The position numbers were made by a program, and so were the translations under genes. From NCBI GenBank assembly GCA_951230915.1, contig OX579636.1:28269567-28333566 (forward strand): a stretch of DNA of 64,000 bases, read 5' to 3'. The notes under the pieces are model-generated. The model searched no databases. It was given only the letters and a program-made list of their open reading frames with translations, and was not told the DNA's origin. Source of the stretch: Antitrichia curtipendula. Lineage: Eukaryota > Streptophyta > Bryopsida > Hypnales > Leucodontaceae. Below, piece by piece: positions 47,178 to 58,310 of the stretch. The stretch's first letter is position 1. Every line of letters begins with the position of its first letter.

Positions 47178-47720
47178 CGCATCCAACAATCCCCCGTCAA
47201 TCCCCTCACAGATCCTCCTCCTTCCCCTTCTCCAAACCGCTACCGCAACAGCAAGCCCTTCGCATCGACTCCTCGACCATGCTCCCTCCCCCCAAACCCT
47301 ACACCACCTCCGCCGTCCTCAAAACGCCACAACCACGAGCCAACACCGAACACCACGCCGAAATCCTATAATCGCTGCTCAAAACAAAAAACCGCAAGCA
47401 ATACCTCACCGTGCCAGCACATCCCACTACAAGCAACAGCAACTCCAAATACTCCCCTTCCAAGACGCTCCCGCTCGAGATACTGCACCAAATTGAAAAA
47501 AAAAACGTACTCTGCAAACCTCAGGCCAGCTGCGAGCCACTAAGCACGGGTGAAGACCTTGGACCAATGGCGGTGTCGATGGCGATGGGGAATTCGGTGT
47601 GTTGGTGCGGTAGAGATGGTGCGAGGAAGACGACTCTAGGGTTTCGTCGTATGGGTCAATTGTTGAAGAGGGCATTCCTCTTTCTTGCCCCAGGCTTCTA
47701 TTGAAACCCTGTTCTACCCG
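47178..47720 (-). promoter_or_regulatory. 5' leader and promoter of the CUE gene, with uORF
   Basis: The stretch is GC-rich compared with its surroundings and pyrimidine-rich on the plus strand. On the minus strand an ATG at 47,280 opens a 24-codon upstream frame ending at 47,206, out of frame with the main start; it could dampen translation. The minus frame 47,675-47,427 and the plus frames here are not recognisable. No clear TATA box is seen; composition drops sharply at about 47,720, which likely marks the upstream limit. Confidence 0.45.
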
Positions 47721-47819
47721 GACGGACTGGTCTGGCGTACACGTTATGGATTAATTGTATTGTACTGTATTTAGGACGGCGTAAAATAATATTTATGGTC
47801 GAAATTTACTTAGTCACTA

Positions 47820-48430
47820 CACTAAAATTGGTAAATAGTGTTGGCAACACTAATTGTCCCACCTAACACTAACTGTGATATGCAAGGTTAGTGTTAGAAC
47901 ATTATTTATTCATTCCAACACTATTTTAGCTCTATAGTAAAAAATTTGATGGCGGGAGGTAGAAATATTACATGTTTTTTCAGCCCATGTGGAAGGCTGC
48001 GAGTTCCCCAAGGTTTTCAGACTTTGGAACTATCTGGAACTGCGTCGCAGCAGTTGCGTGACGTGGCATAGGGACTGTCACATCATATAAAAAGAATTTT
48101 TTATTTTTTTAAAGAATTTTTTTTGTTCATCTTGCATTTTCATTTTAAGATTTTAAGAATTTTTTTTTATTTTTTTATTTTTTCCTTAAAAATTTCTGAC
48201 ATTGGCCATTTTTTTATTGCCGGGGGAACAACGCCGAGAACAGGCCCGAAACGGCCCTCCACACCCCCAAAAAAACATTGAATGTTAGAGTTTCATAGGA
48301 AAGGGTCAGAATTTGACTGCAAAAGTTAAGTGCCCTTACAGTATTTTCACATAAGTTGGAAAATAGTGTTGGGGGTAAAAAACAAGGAACAACACTAATT
48401 ATCACCCAACACTATTTACCAATTTCAGTG
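47820..48430. mobile_element. TIR element in the CUE promoter region
   Basis: The ends CACTAAAATTGGTAAATAGT and, in reverse complement, CACTGAAATTGGTAAATAGT differ at one of 20 positions and extend further with GTTGG. TA flanks both sides (47,818-47,819 and 48,431-48,432). A TA duplication favours a Tc1/mariner-type origin, although the CACT start also recalls CACTA elements. The 611-bp interior contains further ACACTA(A/T) inverted pairs and a GGCCCGAAACGGCCCT segment shared with the MITE at 38.5 kb. It lies about 100 bp upstream of the GC-rich leader of the CUE gene. Confidence 0.8.
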
Positions 48431-48434
48431 TAGT

Positions 48435-51015
48435 ACTTTGCACATGTGTTGCCGTAGGGGAGGGGGAGGAAAAAAACAAAATAAGAGGGGGAAGAAGAAA
48501 AAAGAAAAAAAAGAGAGAAGAATTGAGTTTTTAAATCAATTAAAAACAAAATTTTAATGTCAATTTATACCTTAAAGAAGAGAGTTTGACCTTTTGATTC
48601 ATTAAGAGGCTTTGCATCCTTTATGTTTATTTATGTATGCAAAGTAAAAGTAAATATACATTGTTCTAGTTTGTTTTGTATGTAATGTTGAGATATCCTT
48701 GGTTGAGCGCTCACTAGTCATTCTCTTTATACCATTACAGAGCTTGAATTGATGAGAGTTATATTGAAGTCGTATCAATGTATGATTGATTTGTGAGCAA
48801 TTTTTTAGACCATAAATTAAATGAACTTATGAAAAAAGGAGTTTTTGATGTCATTCTTGGCATCGCCAAAAGTCCTCAATGAGTAGAAATGCACCAAAGT
48901 TGTTTTGTACTTTGGGTTCTTAAATGTGAAAGTTATAGGTTTTCAATTGAATTTTGTATCTATAAATAAATTATGGATAAATTATTCTAAAAATTAAAAA
49001 TTAAAATAATGCATAAGTAAATTACAAAAAACACTTGGACAAGTGTACAACACCACACAAGTTGTTTATAAGTTGAACTTTAAAAAATTACATTGATATT
49101 AAATTAGAAAAAATAATTACAAAAAAATCTCTTTATTTATGAAGAAAAAAAGTTTTAAATTCAATTTATAAATCAATCAAATATTTTCTAAATAATTGAA
49201 TAAATCTTTAATATGATTTTAAAAATTAAAAACTAAAAATTAAAAAACTATGTTCAATGCACTATATGTATTCAATTTAATGGTAAATGTTCTTATTCTA
49301 TTTTTATTATTATTTATTATAAAAAAATTATTTATTTTTAAATATTAAAAATTATAGTATTATTGAAGGAAAAAAATCAATAATGATAAATTGATTACAA
49401 ATGTATATAGTGAATGAAATCATCTAAAATACATTGAAAATAAACAAAAATGTATAGTAAAATGAAAGAAATATAAAATGATTGCAGTAAAAGTTGTTGT
49501 TTTATTTCTACAAAAGAAAACATGTGTTCAAATAGGAACCTACATAAATGAAAATAAATGCTTTGAAAATTAAAAGCATCAGTAAAATAACAAAATTTTC
49601 TAAATCATCATAATTTTATGTGTTTGATAAATCTACATATGAAATGAAATACACATAAATTCCAACATGAGTGTATATAGGTCCAAGCATGCTAATAGGA
49701 ACCAAGTTGGTCGTAACCAACCTTTTGGGGGGTTGAAATTTTTAATTTGAGGTGGCACAATTTGAAATTCTCTTTAATTTTTTGTATTATCATATGCTAA
49801 TATTATATATGTGCCTTGTCCCAAAAATGGTGGTGATCTACAATGTTTTTATATGGATTAAGGGCAAAATACCACGTGTAATAAGTCCTTTTGGTCCTTA
49901 ATTGCTACAATAATTGAATGAACGTTAATGAAAGATTGCTACAATGAGTGAATGAATGGTGTAGTTGGACATCCAATCCTGCAAATTAAAGATTTGTGGT
50001 TTCGAGTAGTGGTGGATTCAAATGAATCTGAAGATCTGCTCATTATTGCCCATTACTACTAATGTTGGGAAATCTCAACACCAACTGTTTGTTTGAATTC
50101 TGGATGGGAAGTGTAGTTTGGTTCTTTAAAAAATTGCCACCGAGTTTGAGTTTAGGGTTTTTGAATTTTGCTCTACCGTGCAGCTTCATGAATGTTGCAA
50201 CCTCCAAAAGTGATTGTAGGTTGTTGCTTGCATTTTTGAACATTGTAAATTTCAGTGCTCAAGGACAACGTTGCAGACAAGGTTCAAGCGTATAGGATTT
50301 AGGATTTACATTTTTCTTTCTCAAACTAGAAAATGAGTGACTTGGGTCCTGAGATCATGAAGAGAACTACCTCTATTGTATATGATGGCCCTGATTTTAG
50401 GTGACCAGGTGTAGCATGGCAACAAGTAAACATGACAATGTGGAATTTTTTGAAGTAATTTTGCAATGACGAGGAAGAAATAGGTGAAAAATAAATATTT
50501 TTGACACCACCTGAGAATCCATGAGACATTTGTGAGGAACCTACAAAGAGCAACTTCAACAAGAATTCAAAGTTTATAAGGAAAGCAACCCATCTTCTTG
50601 AAATGCACGACAAAATTGTTGATCAAGTTCTTTGGGAGCCAATTGTGCAGTCATATGCATTTGAGTTTAGGATGCGTAAGTGTCGTTGGCGGCAAACTAG
50701 GGTGTGCTTTCCTCCCAATCCAAAACTTGACCCTAAAAATTGTGGTTCTGAGATTGTTATGAAGCCTTGAACTTGAAGGACAACAGTCTAGGTTTTAAGG
50801 TGCAACACTTTTGTTTTTAGGTTAAGGTGGTCAAGTGAATTTATAAGGCCTACAACCTTTGATATGCAAGGGTGTCTTTTTAGTCTCTATGTTGGCTTAG
50901 GATTTTAAAAATCAATATTATTGTGTACCACAATTGAGTGTTATTTGTTTAAATAGAAGAGTCGACCGCTAATTTTGTTGATTTTGAACCCAGAGGTTTC
51001 GAATCTACTACAAAA
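48435..51015. other. AT-rich intergenic DNA
   Basis: Mostly very AT-rich. No gene is recognised. The stretch 50,040-50,620 has frames of 65-95 codons on both strands without a recognisable product; it may be the 5' part of the decayed gene that follows. Confidence 0.5.
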
Positions 51016-53560
51016 TGTGCAAACTGCTCAATATAAAGTTGTGATTACCCTGTTTGGTACATTGAAAAGCGCAAAGTGGACAATCAAGGAAGAACTTGTA
51101 GATGTTGTGCAAAGAAAGCCCAATTACGGAGTGCTATAGAATTGAACACAGTGAGAAGCAAAAATGTAGATCTTAGGTTCTTAAGTTCTGTTCATAAAAA
51201 AGCTCACAAGACTAGTGCTACTTTTGTTAGAGAGTAGCTTGTATGCAACACAAAAGTTGAAGAATCTTGACACAAAGATTCATCACCTCACAATTATGAA
51301 GATTTTAGGACAATTAATGTTGCAAGACATTGTCCCACCTTTTTTGAGGGACCCTACTGTGGTGAAATTGGGACATAAAGTTATTGGTAACTTCAAAGAC
51401 AATATGAAAACTCACTTAGTAGGGCTTTGAAAAGCTAAAACCATTCTAGCAAAAATCATTGTGATGACATTTTCAATTGTACCAGAAATTGGGAGCCAAA
51501 AGGGTATGGGAGGGTTACTTGGATTGGATAAAAGGAACATCAAAAAGGCAATCGCTAGGAGAAGTCTTTTAGACAATACAAAAGATGTTTTTTGGCTCAA
51601 AGATTTTTAAAAAGTCCACTTTGATGCACTCTCAGATGTAGTGAAGAAAATTATTACGAAGTGGTGGAAAAAGAAGACCATGGTTTTCCCCAATTGCAAA
51701 GACATGGTGAGGAAGTGGATTGCACTAAAGTTGTACACTAAGTGTGCAACTCACTATCTATAGCTATCCCATGTAAGGTTGATAGTATGTAGCTTTAGTT
51801 TCACATTTTACTTGATAGAGTGCATATTACTTATGTCTTAGGTCATTTGAAGTTTAGACTTTGATTTATACTAAGGTCCTGGGTTTTCTTTTGAAATGTA
51901 TGTGTGCTTACGGTTTTAGTCATTCAAATCGCTTCTGAAGGTTACGGGATGGCGGGGATGCTTGGTGCATGTACCCAAGTTTGTGCTGTAAAAACGGTTG
52001 CATGCATCACATTCTTTTCATTACACACTTGGTTTTATATTTACTCAATAGCGGAGTGAGGTCATTCTTTATTTTTGTTTTGGAAGACTACCAAGTGACT
52101 TGCTGAGGTTGCAAGTCCTCTGCTTGTACTTGAACTTCTTGAATGTAAGTAGCTAAGCTTGGACGCGTGCTATATTGTAAGACATGTTTTTTTTTGGAGT
52201 TCTTTAGTCATTCAAGGTCCTAAGCAGTAAGAAGCTAAAGAATCACGTCTCTTTCTAAGCACTCAGAGGACTGTTTAGAAGTCAAAAAGCCTCTTACACT
52301 TAGACCTAAGCATTTGATGTTCCTTTTTTTTGGCCCTTTGCCTTGATATTCCATAACAGCTAAGTACTACCTAGCTTGTTGGTTCTTTGAGGTCCTTCAT
52401 TGTAAAGAACCTAAGCATGTATGCATTGTCTAGTGTTTGGTCCCTGGTAGTCCTTCATAGTACTTTTTGTAAGTAGCATGGAAGTAGATTTTTAGTCCTT
52501 TGTGGTTTAAGGTGGTCCTTTCTAGTTTAAGGCAAGTACTCAAGTAGGTAAGTACTAACGCATGCTTCTATGGCAGTTGGAGTTCTTTAGAAAATTCAAG
52601 AAAAAATTCTTGATGTCACCTACAGCTTGAGGACATTTGAAGGATTGAAGTTTTGGTGGATAAAGAGATTGGTAGCATGGAATACATATGGTTGCAAGTA
52701 TCACTAGGATTTAGTGAACCTCTGTGATGGCTTGAACGGAATGCGTTGTGCTTTGCAGGGTGTACACAAAGCCTGCACATGTTCTTGCATTGTTTGTATT
52801 GCACTTAACAATTTTGAATCCATGATTTTGAAATATGATGCACATAATGAAGTCTATCAATGCCTAATTCATCTTTGGAGTTTAGTTCTTTGCGAGAAGG
52901 GTGAGTTCGAGATGTAGTACAAGCAAACTTGTCTTCTAGTTGATTGTGGAGTTCAAAACATGCAGATTTGCCCCTATGAAGTTTTTTCAGAGAAGTTGGT
53001 GAAGTGAAAACATATAGGGTATGAGAATATTGGTGTGGAAGAGGACGGAAAGCTAAAGAAGGCTATTAAATCATATACTATGAGACAAAGCCCTCCAAAC
53101 TCATTGATTACTTGAAATCTAAACTTTCACAATTCATCATCCATAACTTCCTGGTATCCTGGCAAGACTTGCAATTCAAAGAATTATTTGTTTCTAGCCC
53201 ATATGGTACTCTCATATCTTGCATGAATTTTTTTGAAAACTACTCCATGAAGATTCAAAATGAAATATAATCTATGCATTGGTGCACTCAACAAGTTTCA
53301 ATTTGGATCCTCATTACTTTCCGAATAAATCCCGACTAGACTTCATCTAATAGTGAACCTCATCTGCTCAAAGAGGTTCACTATTACATTTCTGATGACA
53401 AACAACACGACTTATTGTACATTTAGCATGCGTTTATATTGCACTAGAATTATTTGAAAACAAAGGGATTTCAGCCAACTAATCATGCTGTGTGGAGTGA
53501 TGGATGCAGTGGAAAATTTAAGTCAGCTTGAGCTTGGTATTCTATCAATAGACACTATAA
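51016..53560 (+). pseudogene. Decayed transposase-like gene (WSDGC family)
   Basis: The plus strand carries a long protein in several frames. 51,016-51,237: cysteine-rich stretch including TCRCCAKKAQLRSAIELNT. 51,215 to about 51,777: one frame with KAIARRSLLDNTKDVFWLKD and FPNCKDMVRKWIA. 52,714-53,556: GVHKACTCSCIVC, NFESMILKYDAHNEVYQC, then after a frameshift near 53,075 LVSWQDLQFKELF, MNFFENYSMKIQNEI, HYYISDDKQHDLLYI and HAVWSDGCSGKFKSA. The acidic FxENY, SDDxxHD and WSDGC motifs fit a set of hypothetical plant and lower-eukaryote proteins that I take to be transposon-encoded; the exact superfamily is not certain. In-frame stops occur at 52,915, 53,005, 53,268, 53,337, 53,424, 53,445 and 53,529, so it is dead. 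A hairpin element interrupts its 3' end. Confidence 0.6.
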
Positions 53561-53717
53561 GAAACTAGAGTTTTTTAATGTCTAAATTGACGGATTTTAG
53601 ATGCCGTCAAATGTAACAACCTGTGTTTTTATGTCAACAATAATGTCCAACGTAACATCAAGATGTTACGTTGGACATTATTGTTGACATATAAACACAG
53701 GTTGTTACATTTGACGT
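53551..53717. repeat. Near-perfect hairpin, 56-bp arms, at the end of the decayed gene
   Basis: The arms 53,605-53,658 and 53,661-53,716 are reverse complements with one or two mismatches (GTCAAATGTAACAACCTGTG and its inverse; centre CATCAAGATG). The preceding CACTATAAGAAACTAGAG at 53,551 resembles a CACTA terminus, so this may be part of another CACTA-type MITE whose right end I could not place. A transcript would form a microRNA-precursor-like stem. Confidence 0.75.
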
Positions 53718-55430
53718 TGTTGCATTGTATTTACAACACTATACAAAAACAATCAATTGTTGTCAAACTAGAGGTTTTTTTTGGAGAATCTAAAAATCCA
53801 CATAGAAAAGATTCTACCTTTTTTACTTCTATTAGACAACCATTAGGCATTAGTTCTTTTATTTCTTTAGTTGAAAGCATTTTAGATCTTATTTGTAGAT
53901 TTGAAGTTGTTAAATGGGAAAGTAAAGTTATTTTTATTTTTATTTTGACTTTTAAAAAGGATTTGAAGGCCATGTAGTTGTCATATAGGAGATAAAGATA
54001 GAGTTATGAGGAGAAAATGGTGGCCAATGGATGAAATGTGGTCCATGTGGCATTTGAGAAGCCAAAATCCATTTGCTTAGGTGGAAGGGAGGGAGGATGA
54101 GGTGAAAGATAAGATAGAGGGTCTTCTTCTTCCTCCTCATAGTTTGCTTAAGGGAACCGAGATCTAGGAGAGACATAACAGATTGTATAGGAGAGTTTTT
54201 GCAATGAAATTTGGTAATCTTGTTTTGAGGTTTCTATAAACCTATCACTTGCTCAATTTGGAATTTTTGTGTGGAAGTTATGCTTGATGGAGTGAGAGAG
54301 GGATAATTGTCATGGAGTGAGAGGGCAGAATTTTTGAGGGCTTATAACTTTTGGGTGAAGAGTTTTTTATTTTTTATATTTTAGATGAGAGTATTTTTTA
54401 GATGTTAGCTTTCTAAAAAGCTATCATTCTCTTAGTTTGGAGTTAGGATACAAAAGTTATAGGCTTAGAGGCGAAGTAGTGAGAGGCTGCCTTTGATTTG
54501 AAAAAAGAGAACTTTGATCGACTGTAAAAGTCGAACAATATCTTATTTTGTGTTGAAATTTAAAAAGTGTGTACATTATTGTGTTAATTTTCTATAGAGA
54601 TATCACAAAATCATTTTGGAGTTTATATGTGAGAGTTATGGGCTTGGAAAAAGAGTAGTGATGAGCTGCCTTTGAATTGGAGAGAGTGAACTTTGACCGA
54701 CTATAAAAGTAGTACAATATGATATTTTGAGTTAATTTCTAGTAAGTTTAATTATTAGAATTAGAAGATGGTAGGATTAAAAGTTGAGTTTGCAAATACT
54801 TATATTGTCTTCTAAGTTGTTTATGTGAACATTTATGAAATTTCAAAATACCCTTGGATGCTACAACATTTCACTGGGGCATTACAGAAACTTTCCATCA
54901 AATTGACTTTGATACAATTTGCTCATCTTTTACTATAGCCAATAATATATCATCTAGTGATAATGTAGAGTATCATGAAGTTGGAGGTAGAACATTTGCT
55001 ATAGAAGGATACTAATAATATCAGAGATGTATACATTTTTTCTTCATAAATGACTTATGATGCATCAATATTTTGCATAACTTGTGCTTCTTGTCTAAGA
55101 TTTGAAGTTGTTGTATGAAGGATGCTGATAATACTTGAAGTTTGTACTGTAGTTTGAAATGTGATTTTGAATTGCACCATTGTGACCATATCAAGTAATT
55201 TTTGTTTTAAACTTTGCAATGGTTTAGGAAGCAAATAGGCCTTGAAAGAGAAATCACTCTATCAAATGGCAGAAATGCATATATTTCAAACTCGAAAGAG
55301 TTAATTATAATTGAAACCTTGGAATGGAAAATCTATCAAGTTAGAAAATGGTTCTTTTATAAAAACTGCATAGCAATAAATCGCAAAACTTATAGCTCAA
55401 AAGGATTAAACATAGGCAATAGGGCTATGA
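53718..55430. other. Intergenic DNA with a diverged 179-bp tandem repeat
   Basis: The markers CTGCCTTTGA(T/A)TTG and CGACT(G/A)TAAAAGT recur at about 54,487 and 54,666, each preceded by GAGTTATGGGCTT-like sequence. Two or three diverged copies cover about 54,230-54,740. No gene is recognised. Confidence 0.5.
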
Positions 55431-55433
55431 CTA

Positions 55434-55665
55434 CACTACAAGAGAAAGGGGTGTTTTAAGTATAGTCCTAGAGATAAGATTTTAAGTAATGACCTTTATA
55501 GGAGACTTTTAGTAAGAATTTATTCGAAACACGTGTCTTTTTAGTGAAATTTTACTAAAAAGACACGTGTTTTGAATAAATTCTTACTAAAAATCTCCTA
55601 TAGAAGTCATTACTTAAAATCTTATCTTTAGGACTATACTTAAAACACCCCTTTCTCTTGTAGTG
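55434..55665. mobile_element. CACTA-type MITE, intact; target duplication CTA
   Basis: A 232-bp near-perfect palindrome with ends CACTACAAGAGAAAGGGGTG. CTA is duplicated on both sides (55,431-55,433 and 55,666-55,668). It is the intact homologue of 32,917-33,439. It interrupts the minus-strand relic at 55,668-56,330. Confidence 0.93.
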
Positions 55666-55667
55666 CT

Positions 55668-56330
55668 AAATCCCACAGTGCAAGGCTGTCAAAGGCACTA
55701 AATATATAATTGTCAAGTGTATTAAGAGAACCTGACTTTTTCTTGTGACTCGATGTTGAGCCATGAACATGAACATCTGCAATCCTTTGCCTATTTAATG
55801 ACTGAATTGCCAATATTTTTTGAATTGTTCTAGGAATAACATTATCTTCTTCATTTGATGCAATGTGATGGCTATTCAAGTCTAAATTCCCATCATGAAC
55901 CTGTTAGGTAGCACTAACTACTTGCTTTGCAATTAAATCAAATGTGTAGCTATCTCAAATAGCATAATCAACCAATGATGTAATGACAATACTAAAACCT
56001 CTATCTTGGTTAAACAAAACATACGGCAATGTTGGCAACGTTGGTAATGAGTCAAAATAGGAATTGGTGATGCCAAACTCATTGTTACAATCATATAGTG
56101 ATAATGGCAATGGATAGAATATGGTATACACACCATTTGTAGAAAACAAATTAGACCTAGAACTCAAGGCTAAGTCTTATGTCAAAATAATGTGCATTGT
56201 TGATATAGGTAAGTATGTCCATTTATCATTAAATTGTACTTCTCCACTAAAATTCCATCTACATACTAATGCAGTAGTGAGTGCATCACTAAATGAAATT
56301 GCAGATGACTCCGGAAATGAAGCTTGAAGG
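55668..56330 (-). pseudogene. Decayed protein-coding relic, family unknown
   Basis: Read on the minus strand from about 56,330 to 55,668 one frame is protein-like with only a few stops. It includes ASFPESSAISFSDALTTALV, FNDKWTYLPISTM, FDSLPTLPTLPYVLFNQDRG, FSIVITSLVDYAI and LNSHHIASNEEDNVIPRTIQ. The two open parts are 56,167-55,955 and 55,879-55,668. I do not recognise the family. Its position among transposons, with a CACTA MITE inserted at its downstream side, suggests a transposon-derived gene. Confidence 0.4.
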
Positions 56331-56797
56331 TATTGCCAAAAGTTTTCATTCTATGAAGAGCCATGCTACAATAAATGTTTGAAAAAACAATCCAATATTG
56401 TGGGCACAAGATTACCCACCCTCGGTAATCGGGCGAACACCGACCAGGTTCTATGCCGTTATCCACCTTTTAAATATATGGGGGTGTTGTGAGCGCGGTC
56501 CACTGTGCCTTCCAAGCAATGAATCTTTTTTGTGCTAACGTTTTCTAAGTGTCGTGGATGGCAGCGAATACTTCTAGAATTGCATGGGTAATTAACAAGC
56601 TGACTGTGATGAGCAAAGGTGATTGGTAATTCCTAGCTCCCTAACTGTCTATCCTATGTATCAGGTTGGCTGGGTAGTTGGCGTCATTTCTAACGTCCCT
56701 AACTACGTGAGCGGGGAACCTTTACATTCCTTCCATGAGTATTGAAGACTATTATTGGAGGTATGACACTTCTCTCGGAAGTTTCAACCCTACAGTT
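56331..56797. other. Boundary to a GC-richer block
   Basis: From about 56,400 the base composition changes abruptly to a GC-richer, CG-containing type that continues to about 60,430. No gene is recognised. This could be one large inserted element; a TGTTGTGAGCG start near 56,484 and a GGGTATGTTACA end near 60,431 would suit an LTR, but no matching target duplication is found. Confidence 0.35.
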
Positions 56798-57268
56798 AAC
56801 CCTAAGCTTAATTTTTTTCCTCTAATTTCCAACTTCTAAATATAACTCTAGATTTTTACTCCTAAATTTAACTTTGGATTTTTATTCTTAAATTTAACTC
56901 CCAATTTTTACTCCTAATTTTTAACTCTGGATTTTTACTCCTAAATTTAATTTCCAAATTTCTACCCCTAAATTTAACTCTGGATTTTTTATTCCTAAAC
57001 TTAATTCTAAATTTTTACTCCTACTTTTAACTCAAAATTTTTACTCTTAAATTTAATTCTAAATTTTTACTCCTACTTTTAACTCTAAATTTTTACTCCT
57101 AAATTTAATTTCCAAATTTCTACCCCTAAATTTAACTCTAAATTTTTTACTCCTAAACTTTACTCTAAATTTTTACTCCTAAACTTTACTCTAAATTTTT
57201 ACTCCTAAACTTAACTCTAAATTTTTACTCTAACTTTTAACTCAAAATTTTTACTCCTAAATTTAACT
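56798..57268. repeat. AT-rich minisatellite, about 25-bp period
   Basis: Units of the type AACTCTAAATTTTTACTCCT followed by AAATTT or AAACTT recur about 18 times with variation. Confidence 0.9.
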
Positions 57269-58039
57269 CTGGGTCACTATTCACTTGAACAGGCTAATTA
57301 AGAAAAAAAAAAGAATCAATGCTAATAAGGAGAAACACCGAGTTTTGATTCAAGAACTTACCTCGTCACTACCGGTGTCGAAAATGCGCTCGTCTGCCTC
57401 CGCGCGCCCATTTTCATACTCCATTTTGGTCCTTGGGTCGTGGGATTTTTTCCCCAAATTTACCGCTTATGTTATAAAAATTGTAGATCCCGTGTGATCT
57501 AACCTCTTTCTTTCCCTTCCTCCTTCTTTCCTTCTCCTTTTCTTTCCCTTTCTCTCTTTCTACACTAACACTATTCTACCTAAGCTTTGATGGGTGTCTT
57601 ACAACTATAAATTTGAACCCCAAGAAGTTTTAATGTCCCTCCTAACCTCTTACACAACCTTGTCTTCGTGTCATCCTAATCCTACCTCCTAATGGTCACT
57701 ATGAATTCTCGAGATTTCCCTCCTAATACCTACTTTAGCTAACCCTAGGTTACTATTTATCATCTCTCTCACCACCTCTCCTATTTCATTCCAACTCCCC
57801 CTAATCTCCTTCCATTCTTGCTAGTTCAAATTGGTGTGGAGAGAGAGATAGTATGTGAGTCTTTTTGGTATGCAGGTTTTTTTTTAATATCCCCGGACGT
57901 ACGGCTTCTCTTCTTCCCCCCTCCCTTGTTTTCTTTGCAATCAAGGTTCTCTCCAATTAAGCTTGACCCCTAGTTTTTGGACTTCTTTTCCTAGACCAAG
58001 TTACGGGATTATCCAAAGACCCAGACTCCCCAGCTCTCT
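57269..58039. other. GC-richer spacer with polypyrimidine tract
   Basis: A C/T-rich tract built from CTTTC and CTTCC units spans about 57,500-57,562. The frame at 57,285-57,497 (70 codons) is not recognisable. Confidence 0.45.
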
Positions 58040-58310
58040 GGACGCTCGGATCCCAACTGAGCCCCCCCCAACTGGACGCCTCTGCGACTGAACTCCCGAC
58101 CCCGTGACTGGACCACCCTTATGACTGACCTCCCGACCCGTGACTGGACGTCCTTGCGACTGGACCCCTAATACCGTGACTGGACAACCCTTGCGACTGA
58201 GCCCCCAACTGAACGTCTTTGCGACTGAACCCTCCTTGCGATTGAACCCCCAACTGGATGCCCTTGCGACTGAACCCTCCTTGCGACTGAACCCCCAACT
58301 GGACGGGGGT
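58040..58310. repeat. GC-rich minisatellite (GCGACTGAACCC units)
   Basis: Units of the type CAACTGGACGCCCTTGCGAC and TGAACCCTCCTTGCGACTGA alternate about eight times. The open frame 58,140-58,355 is a by-product of the repeat. Confidence 0.85.

Noticed and set aside
47178..47189. Start of the CUE protein four codons upstream (47,189)
   Set aside because: The codon there is TTG; the family begins MSAAVCGKR, which matches the ATG at 47,177.
46915..47543. Plus-strand frames of 108-193 codons opposite the start and leader of the CUE gene
   Set aside because: Proline- and serine-rich translations caused by pyrimidine-rich leader DNA and the antisense of the conserved CUE frame.
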